The translations under genes and the position numbers were made by a program. The notes under the pieces are model-generated. The model made no database searches. It was not told the DNA's origin and saw only the letters and a list, made by a program, of their open reading frames with translations. This document shows positions 29,480-40,959 of a stretch of DNA of 64,000 nt, piece by piece. How positions within the stretch are numbered: the stretch's first letter is position 1; each line of letters starts with the position of its first letter. The stretch is from Chitinophagaceae bacterium (GTDB taxonomy: Bacteria > Bacteroidota > Bacteroidia > Chitinophagales > Chitinophagaceae), in assembly GCA_016719815.1 (NCBI GenBank), contig JADJYK010000014.1:1-64000 (forward strand), written 5' to 3'.

Positions 29480-30574
29480 TTAATGATGGCCATCATCGTG
29501 ACTTCCTTCCCTTGCCTGGCCAATGAATACGGCTGTCAGGTTTGTAAAAATGAAAGCTTGTATAAAGGCAACCAATACTTCAATACAATAGATAAATACT
29601 GCAAACAGAATTGAAACCGGTGAAAATGCAATACCCGCCACTTTTGTCATTTCAGCAAAAATGAAAATTAGGCTCACAAAACTCAGGATGATAATATGGC
29701 CGGCTGTCATGTTGGCAAAAAGACGGATAATTAAAGCGAATGGCTTTGTAAATACTCCAAGCAGTTCTACAGGCAGCATCATGATTTTAACCGGAATAGG
29801 CACACCAGGAAACCAGAAAACATGTCCCCAGAAGTGCTTGTTGGTACTAAACAGAATTACAATAAGGGAAACGATACCCAATACAGCAGTAAATGCAATA
29901 TTACCTGTTACGTTCGCACTTCCGGGTATCAGGCCGAAAAGGTTGTTAATTAATATGAAAAAGAAAAGCGTAAGCAGGTACGGCAGGTATTTTTTATATC
30001 CATGTCCCAGATTAGCCTTTGCCACATCATCCCGTACAAAAAGTACAACTGGCTCAATTAAGCCCTGTAATCCTTTAGGAGCAGAGTTAACGCCTTGTCC
30101 TTCTCTGTATTTTTTAGCTACATACCTCATTATCAAAAAAAGAATGATGATAGCCAGAAACATCTGCACCACATTTTTTGTAAGTGAAAAGTCATATACT
30201 TTCACAGTATCGTCAGGAGTGCCGTCTTCTTTTACTGCTACAATATCGTGACCCACCATTTTGTAGCCTTTGTATTCTTCATGGCCATGATGGAATTTTG
30301 AAGACATAAAAAAATCAAACCCACGCTGTGGCGAATAAAGTATTACGGGAAGTGGCAATGTGGCGTGAAATTCGGAACCGTCATTTTGCTTAATTGTAAA
30401 AAAGTGAAAATCATGAGCATCAGCAATGTGGTCCAGCATTTCTTTACCGGGGTCGAATTTGGCTTCGCCATGTTCGCCACCTTCACCCTCTCCAGCAACA
30501 GCCGGAAGGGCGAATAACACAAAAAAAACGCTGAAAACCGCTACTGTAAAGGATTTGAAACGCCGTACTAACAT
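29480..30574 (-). CDS. atpB: F-type ATP synthase a subunit
   Basis: This 364-residue protein has a signal-like N-terminus and a periplasmic extension rich in His and Glu (GEGEGGEHGEAKFDPGKE) typical of Bacteroidota, then the membrane a-subunit. The essential Arg lies in LIIRLFANMTAGH and the final helix is CIEVLVAFIQAFIFTNLTAV. Together with the c ring it makes the ion channel. It is the first gene of the operon; no atpI is visible upstream. A -7 element lies about 20 bases before the start. Frame intact. Confidence 0.96.
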   Translation of the reverse strand: MLVRRFKSFTVAVFSVFFVLFALPAVAGEGEGGEHGEAKFDPGKEMLDHIADAHDFHFFTIKQNDGSEFHATLPLPVILYSPQRGFDFFMSSKFHHGHEEYKGYKMVGHDIVAVKEDGTPDDTVKVYDFSLTKNVVQMFLAIIILFLIMRYVAKKYREGQGVNSAPKGLQGLIEPVVLFVRDDVAKANLGHGYKKYLPYLLTLFFFILINNLFGLIPGSANVTGNIAFTAVLGIVSLIVILFSTNKHFWGHVFWFPGVPIPVKIMMLPVELLGVFTKPFALIIRLFANMTAGHIIILSFVSLIFIFAEMTKVAGIAFSPVSILFAVFIYCIEVLVAFIQAFIFTNLTAVFIGQAREGSHDDGHH

Positions 30575-30594
30575 ACCTGTTCCGAAATTTGGCG

Positions 30595-30602
30595 CAAAGA
30601 TA
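30595..30602 (-). promoter_or_regulatory. -7 element of the atp operon promoter
   Basis: Minus-strand TATCTTTG matches the Bacteroidota TAnnTTTG consensus exactly and lies about 20 bases upstream of the atpB start codon at 30574. The -33 position has only a weak T-rich match. Confidence 0.5.
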
Positions 30603-30817
30603 AGGGTGCAGGGGTGAAAATAGGAATAAGAAATGGGGATTTTGAGTGATAATTCCGGGTTTCAGTTTTGAAGATTTGCCGGAAAGTGTAACGGTCAATT
30701 TGCCTTCAGACAAACATAGAAGCGGATAACAAAAAAAAAAATTAACTGCTTTCGCTATTCAGCTCCCCAAAAAGAGCATAAGTAGCTTTAAATCAATTAT
30801 AATAAGCAAAATTCCAC

Positions 30818-32601
30818 TCACAGAATACGAATACTCTTGTCAAATTGGATTTTGTGCAGCTTACTATAAAAATCACCCTTTTGGATCAGTTCTTCATGGG
30901 TGCCAGTCTCTATTATTTTTCCTTTATCCAATACAATTATTCTGTTTGCCTTTCGGATAGTTGACAAACGGTGGGCTATGATGACCGAGGTACGGTCTTT
31001 TATCACGGTGTCAATGGCATGTTGTATTAATTGCTCACTTTCAGTATCGACAGAAGAAGTTGCCTCATCAAGAATAAGGATTGAAGGATTGTAAAGCATA
31101 GCCCTGATAAAAGAAAGCAATTGACGCTGCCCCAGCGATAATGTGGCTCCCCTTTCCATTACATTGTAATCATATCCACCCGGTAACTGCATGATAAAAT
31201 CGTGCATTTCAATCATTTTGGCAGCTTCAATAACTTTTTCTTTTTCAATGTTAGGATTTCTAAGAGTAATATTATCCATTACTGAACCAGAGAATAAGAA
31301 AACATCCTGTAACACTACCCCAATTTTACTTCGTAAGGCATCCAGTTCAAAATTTTCAACGCTTACATCATCAATACGTATGTCACCCTTTTGGATATGA
31401 TACAATCTGTTCAACAAGCTGATAATTGTCGTTTTTCCGCTTCCGGTATGCCCAACTATCGCTATGGTTTCGCCTGGCCTAGCAATAAAACTTACATCTT
31501 GCAAAACAAAATTTTCATCATCATAAGCGAACCAAACCTTATCAAATTCAATTTTTCCTTTTACCTGCTGTGGCCTCCAGGTTCCTGAATTATCTGCAAC
31601 ATCAGTATTATCAAGTACCTTAAACACCCTTTCGCTGGCAATAATGCCCATTTGCAGAACATTGAACTTATCGGCCAGCATCCGTAGCGGGCGAAACAAC
31701 AGGTTGATATAAAGAATAAACGACATAATTGTGCCAGCAGCTATTCTGTGCTCAGAACTGTACCACACAATTAAACCGATAGATAAAGCTGAAACAATTT
31801 CCACCACCGGAAAGAAAATAGAGTATGCCATAATTCCGCGACTGTTGGCATTGCGATGCTCCCGGTTTATTTTCTTAAACTTTTTAAATTCGTTTTCTTC
31901 TGCTGCAAAAGCCTGCACCACTGCCATACCCGACAAATGTTCCTGTACAAACGAATTGAGTGCGGCAATGGCGTTCCTTACCCGCTGAAAAGACTTGTTG
32001 ATGCTTTCTTTGAAATAATATGTCGCCACAATAATGATGGGAAATGGAATAAGAGCAATAAAAGCCAGTTGCCAGTCTGCATAAAACATAAATACCAGCA
32101 CACAAAAAATGGTAAGTAAATCGGCAATAACCGGTACCAGTCCATCTGAGAAAATGTCATTTACTGATTCTATATCGCTGATAGTTCTTGTGGTAAGAGC
32201 ACCTACCGGCGTTTTATCAAACTGTGAAAGATTAAGGTTCAGAATTTTCTTATACGTCTCCACCCGCAAATCTTTTACCACGGACTGGCCCAGCGAAGCA
32301 GTTGTAAAGGAAAACACAAACCGCATCAGCGTTTCAATAAGAATTAAGCCTATTTGAATAATGGTTATTAGAATGAGCATTCCGGCAATATCCAGTTTTC
32401 CATTTAAGAAAGTGGTTCCGGGCTTTGCGGAAATATAATCGTTCACCGTAAGCTGAATTAGCCAGGGCCTTATTGGGGTAAATATGGCCAGCGAAATAGC
32501 AAGTGCTACGGACCAATAAAATTTCTTCCGGTATGGCGCTGCATACCTGAACACCCGCCGCAGCAGGCCAAAATCGAAAAAGACTTTTTATTTTCTGCCA
32601 A
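30818..32601 (-). CDS. ABC exporter, fused membrane and ATPase domains (MsbA/lipid-exporter type; one frameshift)
   Basis: About 594 residues. Six membrane helices occur in the N-terminal half (FYWSVALAISLAIFTPIRPW to SALSIGLIVWYSS). The ATPase has Walker A GHTGSGKTTI, signature LSLGQRQLLSFIRA and Walker B LILDEATSSVD, then the H-loop IIAHRLSTI. Such half-transporters act as homodimers exporting lipids, peptides or drugs. The visible frame begins with GTG at 32554. One more T in the run at 32578-32582 connects it to AENKKSFFDFGLLRRV, beginning with a TTG at 32601. I prefer that start, with caution. Confidence 0.88.
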
Positions 32602-32622
32602 TCTTTTAGAATAATAAGATTG

Positions 32623-32630
32623 CAAAACTA
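32623..32630 (-). promoter_or_regulatory. -7 element upstream of the ABC exporter
   Basis: Minus-strand TAGTTTTG fits TAnnTTTG and lies about 22 bases before the proposed TTG start. A TTG occurs 29 bases further up, longer than the usual spacer, so the promoter is tentative. An inverted repeat GACAG-N8-CTGTC lies just upstream. Confidence 0.35.
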
Positions 32631-32658
32631 CTGTTTGATTCTGACAGCACAGAAACTG

Positions 32659-33364
32659 TCAAAATAAACCGGGTTGCCGTGTTACAAAAGTTGGTTTAAT
32701 TAAGTTCAGAGAACATTCTTTATTGATTTTGTCAGCTAAGTAAACTGTCAGTTCCGGAGAGGTGGCTTCATCATGCATATGCATGAAAAAATATAAAAAA
32801 CCAATCAGGGTGACGTACTTCGAGAAAGAATTGTAAATCCTTTGGTAATGAAGACAGATAAGCAAATAACTCCGTTTTCCTTTTTGGTGAAAACGTATCA
32901 CTCACCTGGACAAATACAGGGCCGAGGTGTTCCTCAAAAGCTGTAATGCCACGAAAAAATTCATTCGAAACAAAATCTTTTCCTGTCAAACTTCCCCGAT
33001 GTGTTACTCCCTGGTACATTTTGGGGCAGAATTTAAAATCTACTCCTTTTGCTTTTTCTGCCCATTTGCGGATGCCTGCTTCACCCCAGATTCTGTAATG
33101 AGTGGCATTAAGCTCAATGGAGTTATAATGCTGCACATAGTGTTGCAAAAAATCTTTTTCTTTTGTTTTTGGAGGATAGATTTTCCCCACCCACTCTTCC
33201 CTGCCCCATTTGGCACATCCCAGATACACTTTCGCATTCTTATTCTTTTTTCCGGTCAAAACCGTCTTATTAGACACAGGCTCATCCGGCAGGCTGAAGT
33301 CAACTACATCCAATTCTGATACTGATACACGGCCAAATTCCATAATCTCATTTTTATTCTCCAA
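32659..33364 (-). pseudogene. DUF72 (YecE-like) protein with an internal deletion
   Basis: The N-terminal part reads like a DUF72 TIM-barrel protein (VYLGCAKWGREEWVGKIYPP, HYNSIELNATHYRIW, FKFCPKMYQGVTHRG, VFVQVSDTFSPK, FFLEVRHPDWF). Directly after HPDWF the sequence jumps to what is normally the extreme C-terminus (FFMHMHDEATSPELTVYLAD to NLIKPTFVTRQPGLF), in a different frame. About 75 codons of the middle, including the conserved T-D-TAGRRD region, are missing near 32785. The size of the loss excludes a base-calling indel. It is a real deletion or an assembly join. The function of the family is not established. Confidence 0.85.
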
Positions 33365-33412
33365 ATCTACAAGAAAACAAAAAGCAGTAACTTTTCATCC
33401 CAAATAAACACT

Positions 33413-34960
33413 ATGCGGTTTCTTTTTTTGCTTTTACTTACTCCCAGCATTTTTTTTGGCCAGCAAAGACCAAACATTATATATATTATGAGCGATGACC
33501 ATGATGCAGATGCCATCAGCGCCTACAACCAATCATTGATTCAAACACCTGCAATTGACAGGCTCGCAAAAGAAGGCATCCGGTTTACAAACAATTTTGT
33601 CTCCAACTCCATTTGCGGACCAGTACGGGCAACGTTGTTAACTGGTCAGCATTCTCATATGAACGGCGTTAAAGATAACCGTACCCGGTTCGATTCTTCA
33701 AGGATGACGATGCCAAAGTTTTTTCAGCAAAACGGATATCAAACTGCTATTATCGGCAAATGGCACCTGCACTCTTATCCCGCAGGTTTTGACTATTGGA
33801 AAATACTGCCGGGGCAGGGGCTGTATTTTGAGCCCAGGATTATTTCAATGAAAGGCGATACAAATACATATCATGGTTACGCTACTGATGTGATTACAGA
33901 TGAAGCTATTAAATGGCTTGATGGCCGTGACCAAACTAAGCCTTTTGTCCTGCACATTCATCATAAAGCACCGCACCGGAATTTTTTGCCCAAACTAAAA
34001 TACCTCGAACGATTTCATTCAAAAACTTTTCCGGAGCCGCCAACTCTTTATACAGACACGACAGGTCATGGTACTGCCTGGAACCTGCAAACGATGAGCA
34101 TACTGCATGACTTAAGATTGTGCAGCGATCTGAAAGTTGACCCTTCCTTTATTTCTGATATTCCCGGATTGACACCCGAACCACAGCGATATTGCCTACT
34201 ACAATGCTGTGATGAGCAGAATTCCCGAACCTGAAAGAAGCAGCATGAAAAAAATATATGAAGAAAGAGGAGAATTACTGCAACGCCTAAAACCAACCGG
34301 AAAAGAACTGCTTAAATACAAATATCAATGGTACATGCAAGACTATATGGCCTGTGTGGCATCGGTAGATGAAAATGTTGGGGCGGGTTCTGGATTATCT
34401 TGATAAAAATAATTTAAGCGAAAACACACTTGTAATTTATACCGGCGACCAGGGTATGTTCCTGGGAGAAAATGGTTGGTTCGACAAAAGATGGATGTAC
34501 GATGTATCTATGAATGCGCCACTGCTGATGCGGTGGCCGGGCAAAATAAAAGCCGGGGAGTACCTGCAATACTCTCACACAAACTATAGATTATGCACCT
34601 ACCATGCTGGGTGCTGCCAATATTACCCCGCCAGATTTTATGCAAGGCATAAACCTGACTCCACACATAACAAGAGAAGAAAAAAACATTGACAGGAAAA
34701 CCCTTTATTATCACTTTTACGAATATGGTGCAGACCATACAGTGTTGCCACATCTGGGTGTAAGAGATGAACGGTATAAACTTATTTACTTCTACACAGT
34801 TAATGAATGGGAACTGTATGATTTAAAGAAAGACCCTGCTGAACAAAACAACCTGATGAAATCAGAAAAATATCAGAAATTATTCCTGAAAATGAAGAAG
34901 GAGTTAATTGCCCTGAGAAATCACTATAACGACTACGAACAGGCCGGGGAGCTTCAATGA
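33413..34960 (+). CDS. Secreted sulfatase (three frameshifts)
   Basis: About 516 residues merged. It has a signal peptide (MRFLFLLLLTPSIFFG), metal-binding SDDHD near the N-terminus and the formylglycine-type active site SICGPVRATLLTGQ with its Cys, then IIGKWHLHS and HHKAPHRNFLP. The middle reads VIYTGDQGMFLGENGWFDKR and the end IYFYTVNEWELYDLKKDPAE, typical of arylsulfatase and N-sulfoglucosamine sulfatase relatives. It would need a formylglycine-generating enzyme elsewhere. Frames change near 34190, 34382 (an extra G in GGGG) and 34565. The substrate is probably a sulfated glycan. Confidence 0.9.
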
Positions 34961-35079
34961 CAAAATAATGACTGTTCTGGCATCTAAAAGGTCAGTCTGC
35001 ACTTTATCAGGAGTTCGTATGATGGGTATCATCATTTCAGCGTCTGTTTACTGTTAACTTTTGCCGTATAATTTTTTAT

Positions 35080-37310
35080 ATGGAAAAAGATAACTCCGGA
35101 ATAAATCAACGTTCCACCCCAAAAAGCAAATCGGGTAAGCTCTTCCTTATTTTAATTCTCCTTGCCGGTATTGGTTTCGCAGCCTGGAAATATCTGTTAC
35201 CCATATTAAACGGTGAAAAAGGCAGTGGCAAATCCACTATGAAGTTGCCCGAAGCAGCATACATTAAGTCAACGCAGCAATTTGGTGCAATTCCGGTGAA
35301 TCAGTTCGGAATTGTTTTAAAGGAAGGCATGACGGCCTCTGATGCAAAAAAATTGCCAGCCAGGTTGATGGCACTGTAACCGGAGAACTGGACCTGATAA
35401 ACTTTTTTCAAATCGAAACAAAAACAAATACCGAGACAGGATTCAACAGGGTCTTAAACAAATTAAGGCAAACAGAAGGTGTAGACATGGTTTCTCCTAA
35501 CGGTTTGCTTATTGTAGATGGTTTTGATGAATCGAAAGGCACCTGTGATCCGATGAACGATCCTATGTACCAGGACACTACTCATGGCCGTAATTTCAAG
35601 ATGATTGGCCTTAAAGATGCCTATGCATTTATTAAAGCCTCCGGGCTAAAACTGAATCCAGTAAAAATCGGTGTACTGGATACCAGGTTATATAAGCCCT
35701 GTGACGAATTGGGTGGGGGCATAAATGTTTCCACCACTGAAGCTGAAGACTATAATGACAATCCACAAAAAAATGACAAAGGGGCTATTATAAATGGCGG
35801 GCTTACCCATGGCACTATGGTAAATGAAGTATTGGGTGCCAATGCCGAAAATGGAGGAGTTACCGGTGTGGCATCTCCGGTTGGTGATAAACTTACTATA
35901 GTAACAACCAATATTTATAAAAAGGATGATTATGAAGTTTCTACACCAGACCCGGAAGACCCATCGAAAGTAGTTAGCCAGGGAGTTACTTATGTTCATA
36001 CTACTTTAAAGGCAATGCTCGACCAGATAAAAAATGGCGCCACCATAATCAATTGCTCCTATGGCCCTAAAAACTATGATGATGATCATAGTTTTGAAAC
36101 GGCGTTGTATGAAAAATTCTATAAGAAAATTCAGGAAAAATATCCCAAAGTTGTTATCGTAGGCTCAGCAGGAAATTCAAACAAGCCTCTAACCGGAACA
36201 AATGGGGCCAACAAAGGACAAAAAGTTGGCAACCTTCTCACTGTTGGAGCTATAGATAAGGATGGCAAAAAATCTTCTTATTCAAATTATGCAACACCCA
36301 ATGCAGAAGTGAGTATCTCTGCCCCGGCCGATGATATGATACTGGGTATGGATAAGAATGGCAAACCTATTACTGCCAGTGGAACCAGCCTGGCGGCACC
36401 GCAAGTGGCAGGTACGGTTGCCCTGATACAATCGCTGAATCCTGACCTGACTGCACAGGAAATAAAAAACATTCTTCAGTCCACTGCTGACAAAGTTATA
36501 GATGGGAGGAATATGAGCACTCCTATTCCCAATGGAATGGGTACCGGAATGCTGAGGGTAGATAATGCTATTCTGAAAGTAATCAATGATTTGCGTATTA
36601 AGCAAGGCCTGCCAATTCTGACAAAAGAAAATATGCTGGCAATGACGAGTATTAACCTTACTTATAATGGCGGACCCGAAGAGTATAAAATTAAAGCCTC
36701 CATAAGTGCTATTAGTGGAAGTTCCACAACCCTTACACTTGATATAGTTGGAAACAATTACTCACTATCTGGGAAACCAACTCAAACACTGGCATCGCCA
36801 GGAGAAGCAACCTGGAGCCTAACGATGAAACCGGATACAAAAGTTACCGCAAAAGTTAGCCGTAGCGACACTAAATCCTGCGCCTGGGTTGTCATTGAAT
36901 CGGTGGAATTTACCGGTAAATGGAAAATAATGGGTACCATAACATCAGCCAAACTCGATGCCTCACTTGGAACCTTTAAAGATATGGGAGAAAAAATTTA
37001 TGGCGCAGATAGAGGAGAATTGGATGCCGGACAAAAAGAAGCAGAGCAATCCATGATAGGAAAAGAAGTACCGCTATCAGAAATTGATGTAGAAAGTTGG
37101 AAATATATGGGTTGCAAAATCACAAAAGAAGGCAGTACCATTGTTATTACACCTCCCGGTGCAGATAACCCCAAAGCACTTGGATCCATGATTTATTACA
37201 TTGAAAACATTACGGGCAATACATTTACAGGGCGGGCCATTGCTAAAAACCACTTTGGCGGGAAAGATAACGAGATACACTATACCATTACCGGAACCAG
37301 AATTGAATAA
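35080..37310 (+). CDS. Membrane-anchored S8 (subtilisin-like) serine peptidase (one frameshift)
   Basis: About 743 residues. An N-terminal membrane helix (LFLILILLAGIGFAAWKYLL) is followed by a prodomain-like region. In the S8 domain the catalytic triad is D in VKIGVLDTRLYKP, H in GGLTHGTMVNEV and S in ASGTSLAAPQVAG, with the oxyanion Asn in VGSAGNSNKP. A C-terminal domain of about 200 residues (beta-rich, AWVVIESVEFTGKWKI, then GNTFTGRAIAKN) is of unknown type. One more A in the run at 35346-35352 joins the two open frames. Probably an envelope protease with its active domain outside the inner membrane. Confidence 0.9.
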
Positions 37311-37337
37311 AAAAAAGTACTTGCTAAAATCGCCTTT

Positions 37338-37365
37338 ATCACGGTTGCAGAACCGTGATTTTTAT
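37338..37365 (+). terminator. Terminator of the S8 peptidase gene
   Basis: The 9-base-pair stem ATCACGGTT / AACCGTGAT with loop GCAG is followed by TTTTATT on the plus strand. It overlaps the 3' end of the convergent amidase gene. Confidence 0.85.
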
Positions 37366-38176
37366 TGATACCTCTGTACTAGATTAAACAATATTTTTCT
37401 ATCACTCTCATTAATCAGTTTGGTTGTATCCTGTTGCACAAAATGTATCTTATACGACTGAATTGCATTTTTTTCGTTTTTAATATCATATCCAATAATT
37501 CGTAATGCCTGCATAGCATTAAAATCTGCCGGAACGGAAACATTAGTTGTATCATACCAAAGGCCAAACCCATTTTGTGCCAGCTTTTGCCAGGGGAAAT
37601 TCCGATTAGGATCCACTTTTCTTCCCGGTGCAATATCAGCATGGCCAATAAAATTTGTAGCAGGAATATTATATGCCGATTTCAGTCTACCTAAAAGGGT
37701 TATCAGTGCATTGACTTGTTCTTCGGTAAATACCTCATATCCGTTGTTGTCAATTTCAATGCCAACAGAAGAAGAGTTTAAATCAGTATTATTTCCCCAC
37801 TTACTTACACCGGCATGATGGCCACGTAGTAAATCGTTCAGCATGTGATGAACTGAACCATCCTTACAGATAACATAATGAGAGCTGACCGGGTTTTAGT
37901 CTGGGTAAATGTTTTCAATGTTTGCTCGCAACTATTCTGCGCCGTATGATGAATGATGACAAAGTTTGGGCGACGTAATGACATATTGGTTGTTCCCACC
38001 CAGTCAACAGCATATTGCAAACCCGAAGAATCTTTTAGCGGGTATTCGCTCAGCACTTTTGCAAAAGCCTTCACTTGCTTTTTATAAGACTTATTTGTAG
38101 CCGCATATTTGCTTTGCGTACAAGCGGCAACTATTATAACTGTAACTATCACAATCAAAAAGAGGCTTCGCTTCAT
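37362..38176 (-). CDS. N-acetylmuramoyl-L-alanine amidase (amidase_2), lipoprotein (one frameshift)
   Basis: About 271 residues. The start at 38176 gives a lipoprotein signal (MKRSLFLIVIVTVIIVAAC). The amidase_2/PGRP-type domain has the zinc ligand His in FVIIHHTAQNS, the GHHAGVSKWG loop, VGIEIDNNG and the second ligand in FIGHADIAPGRKVDP. It cleaves the MurNAc to L-Ala bond of peptidoglycan, here probably in the periplasm or at the outer membrane. One more G at 37889-37893 joins the frames (TRVSSHYVICKDGSVHHML). It starts 11 bases after the helicase gene on the same strand. Confidence 0.9.
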
Positions 38177-38186
38177 AAAAGTGTAT

Positions 38187-39420
38187 TTACTTTTTTCTGT
38201 CAGTTCTTCCTTTAGGTTTGCCTTTATAGAATTTGCGCTGCGGCCTTCTGTCTCCACCTCCTCTATGCCTTGGGGCATAAGCAGGCACAGGGCCCAGTTC
38301 ATCAGGAACTTTTGCCTTTTCAATTTCTTTCTCCAGCAGTTTTTCTATGTCGGAAAATTTATTCTGCTCCTTATCGCTTACTAATGTATAGGCAACTCCT
38401 TCTGCTTCGGCACGGGCAGTGCGCCCTATACGGTGTACATAATCTTCGCCATCTCCTGGTACATCATAATTCAATACCAAATCAATCGTGTCAATATCAA
38501 TTCCCCGGCTTAGAATATCAGTGGCCACTAACACTGGTATCCTGCCGCTGGCAAATGCACCCAGCACACTTTCCCGCTGCGCCTGTTCCAGGTCGCTGTG
38601 TATTTCCTCAATACTAAAGCCGGCCTGTTTAAGTTCTCTCCTCACCTGTTTTACTGTTTGTTTGCGGCTGCAAAACACCAGTGCATTTTTGTAAGGTGTT
38701 TGCTTCAACAGTATTTTAGCCAACGGTAATTTTTGCGGCTCATAAACCAAAAATGCCTTTTGCACAATTTTTTCTGGCGGCTTGGAAATGGCAATATTTA
38801 TTTCCGATGGCTCATGTAAAATCCGTTTTGCCAGTTGCCTTATCTTATCCGGCATGGTAGCCGAAAACAACAGGTTTTGTCTTTTTGGAGGAAGTGCTTT
38901 TATGATTTTATTTATATCATCCAGAAAGCCCATATCAAGCATTCGGTCTGCCTCATCCAATATTAAAAACTGCAAGCCCCTCATGTTTACATAGCCCATG
39001 TTCAGATGGGCTATCATGCGGCCAGGAGTACAAACAATTAAATCTGCACCCGCCTGCAATGCCTTTTTTTCAGCAATAAAACTCTGACCATCATTTCCGC
39101 CATAAATGGCAATAGAACTGAGGTGTGTGAAATAAGATAAACCCTCAATATGCTGAGAAATCTGTATAGCCAGCTCTCTTGTAGGAACAATTATTAATGC
39201 TCCTGTTTGGCCGTCTTTATGATTTTGTAACAGCCTGTTCATAACCGGAAGCAGAAAGGCAGCGGTTTTACCTGTGCCCGTTTGGGCAGATGCAATCACA
39301 TCTTTTCCGGACATGATGGGCGGAATAACCTGCTCCTGTACCGGAGTGGCCGTTTCGTAATTAGAAGCTGCTATTCCCTTCCAAGCACTTCGGGAAAAAA
39401 TTAAACTCTGTAAATCTCAA
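38187..39420 (-). CDS. DEAD-box RNA helicase (RhlE-like; frameshift near start)
   Basis: About 411 residues. The motifs are the Q-region NYETATPVQEQVIPPIM, motif I ASAQTGTGKT, motif Ia PTRELAIQ, motif II LDEADRMLD, motif III FSATMP and motif VI HRIGRTARAE. A basic C-terminal tail (RGGGDRRPQRKFYKGKPKGR) is typical of RhlE in this phylum. It remodels RNA, often in ribosome assembly or cold growth. One G fewer at 39376-39378 joins LRFTEFNFFPKCLEG to IAASNYETAT, making TTG at 39420 the likely start. Confidence 0.9.
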
Positions 39421-39575
39421 TTGTATTTATTTATGATTGTTGCGAAGGTAACTGAAATTGAATCTAATACTGAACAGGTCGCAGAGATAACTAAAATCAT
39501 CTTTTTCAATGTCATACATCATAGGTTTAGGCTGGGATTATGGCGTAGCTTACCACTGTAATAAAAATTGCTATT

Positions 39576-40161
39576 ATGAAATATATATTCTTTTTAATCG
39601 GCCTTATATTTACACTTTCCGGCTATAGTCAGTCCTGGACAAAACAATATGATTATGTTGATGAATGCTCCTGCGGATTATCCCTGGTAGGCAAAGGAGA
39701 TAAAAAGGGATTCGTTAACAAAGAAGGAACTCTTGTTATTCCGTTAATTTACGACGAAGCGCTGACATTCGCAGAAGGTTACGCAGCCGTAAAGAAAGAT
39801 GGAAAATGGGGCTATCTTGACAGTACAGGTAAGGTATTCATTGAACCTTTGTACACAGAAGCCATGTCTTTCTACAATGGCAAAGCAGTTGTAAGCAAGG
39901 GTAATTATTACGGGTATATTGATAATGAAGGGAAAACTGTAATACCCATTATTTACGAAAGTGCCCTCAAGATTTTCTGAAGGTCTTGCGGCAGTAAATA
40001 AAGACGGCAAATGGGGCTATATTGATGAAAAAGGAAAGGAAATTATTCCTTTGAAGTTCAGTTTTGCCGGCTCGTTTGATAGCGGCAATGCAAAAGTGAT
40101 GGTTGCTGGCAAATGGATAATTATTGATAAGGCAGGAAAAAAAGTTTCCGATGCTGAATAA
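39576..40161 (+). CDS. Secreted WG-repeat protein (one frameshift)
   Basis: About 195 residues. A signal peptide (MKYIFFLIGLIFTLSGYS) is followed by about five WG-type repeats of the form KKDGKWGYLDSTGKVFIEPL, GNYYGYIDNEGKTVIPIIY and KDGKWGYIDEKGKEIIPLKF. The frame break near 39965 lies between repeats (YESAL to RFSEGLAAV). WG repeats are beta-rich, and their function is mostly unknown. The downstream terminator shows it is a single-gene unit. Probably periplasmic or surface located. Confidence 0.85.
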
Positions 40162-40172
40162 TGTTTGTAATA

Positions 40173-40212
40173 AAAGAGGCTGCCAGAATATTCCAGCAGC
40201 CTCTTTATTTCT
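40173..40212 (+). terminator. Terminator of the WG-repeat gene
   Basis: The 11-base-pair stem AAAGAGGCTGC (40173-40183) / GCAGCCTCTTT (40196-40206) is followed by a T-rich tail (TATTTCTT). Confidence 0.85.
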
Positions 40213-40347
40213 TATCTTATTATTAAATGCTTAATAATCGTATTTAATAGCTTCTCCCAGTTTATTAAAGAATAAAAATTCTGCCCCGGATTCACTAATA
40301 TCTTTACACGGAAAATTTCCTCCGGGCTTCCGGGCTTTTAATTTTAA

Positions 40348-40878
40348 TTATATCGCCAAGGCTGAACTTAGGTTTTTCTTAAAAATAGAGTCAAGAACAA
40401 TTTTAGGCATTTCTTTTTGCGAAACAGGTGTGCGGGTATCTTTTCTATTACCATTAGCATGATAAATTGCGGTTGACTGAAACAGTCCATTTCCAAAGCT
40501 TGCAGTCCAGTCGCCCCTGCATTTACTCCAGCGTACATTTACAGCATTTGGATAATCTCTCTGAAAAGATGACCGGACTTTGGAAGGTTGTCTTTTTGAT
40601 AGCTTACCGCAGCTTTCGTTTCCTTCCACACCATCCCATACTTTTCTGTCATGCTCTTCGTTTTTCGTCTTTTCCAGTCTCTCCTTTTCTTCTTTGTCTT
40701 TATCTTTAATCTTATTGCCTTTATTTTTACCGTTCCCATGCTCCTGTGCATTTGCAGGATTATCTGTTTGCCCGGTTGCAGGATTATTTTTCGATTTTCC
40801 TTTACCACCGCCGCCACCCTGAGCTATTAAAGAGAAAGAAAGAAATACTGCTGCACTAAATAAAAACAACTTTTTCAT
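40348..40878 (-). CDS. Secreted PepSY-like protein
   Basis: The start at 40878 gives a signal peptide (MKKLFLFSAAVFLSFSLIAQ), so 176 residues. A low-complexity, lysine- and glycine-rich stretch (GGGGGKGKSKNNPATGQTDN, NKIKDKDKEEKERLEK) precedes a compact C-terminal domain, SSFQRDYPNAVNVRWSKCRG to FQSTAIYHANGNRKD. That domain resembles the beta-lactamase-inhibitor/PepSY-like repeats common in Bacteroidota (YPNA plus a W and an aromatic strand). Function unknown. Frame intact. Confidence 0.7.
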   Translation of the reverse strand: MKKLFLFSAAVFLSFSLIAQGGGGGKGKSKNNPATGQTDNPANAQEHGNGKNKGNKIKDKDKEEKERLEKTKNEEHDRKVWDGVEGNESCGKLSKRQPSKVRSSFQRDYPNAVNVRWSKCRGDWTASFGNGLFQSTAIYHANGNRKDTRTPVSQKEMPKIVLDSIFKKNLSSALAI

Positions 40879-40959
40879 ACTGAATAATTTTAGTGTTATC
40901 GAATGTTGAAGGTTCAAAGATGTTTTTCTCCTTCAAAAAGTTGCTTTGAGGAAATAAAG

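Noticed and set aside
29661..30251. A 196-residue plus-strand frame
   Set aside because: It is antisense to atpB and has no signal or domain of its own.
30483..30713. A 76-residue minus-strand frame upstream of atpB, considered as atpI
   Set aside because: It has no paired membrane helices of the AtpI type, overlaps the start of atpB and crosses the promoter element.
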